This document shows positions 5,010-5,060 of a DNA stretch of 5,060 nucleotides, one piece after another. The position numbers and the translations under genes are program-made. Numbering within the stretch: the first letter of the stretch is position 1; every line of letters begins with the position of its first letter. A model generated the notes under the pieces. The model did not search any database and was not told the DNA's origin. It was given only the letters and a program-made list of their open reading frames with translations. The stretch comes from Portiera aleyrodidarum_D (lineage in GTDB: Bacteria; Pseudomonadota; Gammaproteobacteria; Johnevansiales; Johnevansiaceae), in the NCBI RefSeq assembly GCF_902713745.1, contig NZ_CACTJB010000005.1:1-5060 (forward strand). Direction: 5' to 3'.

Positions 5010-5060
5010 GTTTAAATTGTTTAAAGTTGTGGTGTGCTTTGTAAGTTAAGTTAATGTAAT

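Larger units (their letters stand above)
4601..5060. other. G/T-rich noncoding block at right end
   Basis: About 460 bases of the same pentamer vocabulary, with a GAGTT array (4681-4695), a palindrome cluster (4751-4786), a GTTAC array (4872-4886) and the right copies of the 73-bp and 33-bp repeats. No open frame or RNA gene was recognised up to the window edge. Confidence 0.68.

Noticed and set aside
1..5060. Sequencing artefact or artificial low-complexity sequence.
   Set aside because: A genuine tRNA end, long exact repeats with defined borders and graded word changes argue for real DNA. Local assembly errors in the repeats cannot be excluded from sequence alone.

Overview
The window looks like a stretch of very large, AT-rich intergenic DNA, most likely from an expanded organelle genome. 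The only recognisable gene is the 3' end of a tRNA at positions 1-27. It has a T arm with a 5-bp stem and a TTCAAAT loop, then an acceptor 3' strand TCTCTCC and discriminator A, with no encoded CCA. A 5' partner of GGAGAGA is typical of plastid tRNA-Ser genes, so a plastid is my best guess. Bloated, repeat-filled plastid genomes are known in several green algae (for example Floydiella, Volvox and Polytoma). The lineage cannot be fixed from this window, and a mitochondrial or other origin is not excluded.

From about 28 to 5060 I find no credible protein gene on either strand. The DNA is built almost entirely from a small vocabulary of five-base words arranged in short tandem runs. Examples are ACTAA, ACTTA, CATAA, ACATT, AGAAC, ACAAC, GTCAA and ACACC, and on the other strand GTAAT, GTTAA, GTTTA, GTGTA, GTTGA and TGTGT. 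Neighbouring runs often differ by one base, so one word grades into the next. This looks like repeated pentanucleotide slippage and point mutation over a long time.

The second large feature is strand composition. The top strand alternates between G/T-rich blocks and A/C-rich blocks that use the reverse complements of the same words. Approximate layout: G/T 28-345, A/C 346-470, G/T 471-580, A/C 580-722, G/T 723-820, A/C 821-1279, G/T 1280-1346, A/C 1347-2967, G/T 2968-4527, A/C 4528-4600, G/T 4601-5060. The switches are abrupt, as expected from many inversions of a strand-asymmetric sequence, and the main one is near 2968.

Longer repeats are superimposed on this. There is a 123/118-bp direct repeat (3635-3757 and 4147-4264), an exact 73-bp direct repeat (3238-3310 and 4915-4987), an exact 62-bp inverted pair (2360-2421 and 3920-3981), an exact 33-bp inverted pair (1196-1228 and 4977-5009), and a four-copy dispersed element around 537, 1279, 2784 and 4528. 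Three of the inverted pairs are nested around the main switch, so 1196-5009 may be a decayed large palindrome. A run of three abutting palindromes lies at 4751-4786. No protein system is visible; what is notable is the architecture of the DNA itself.
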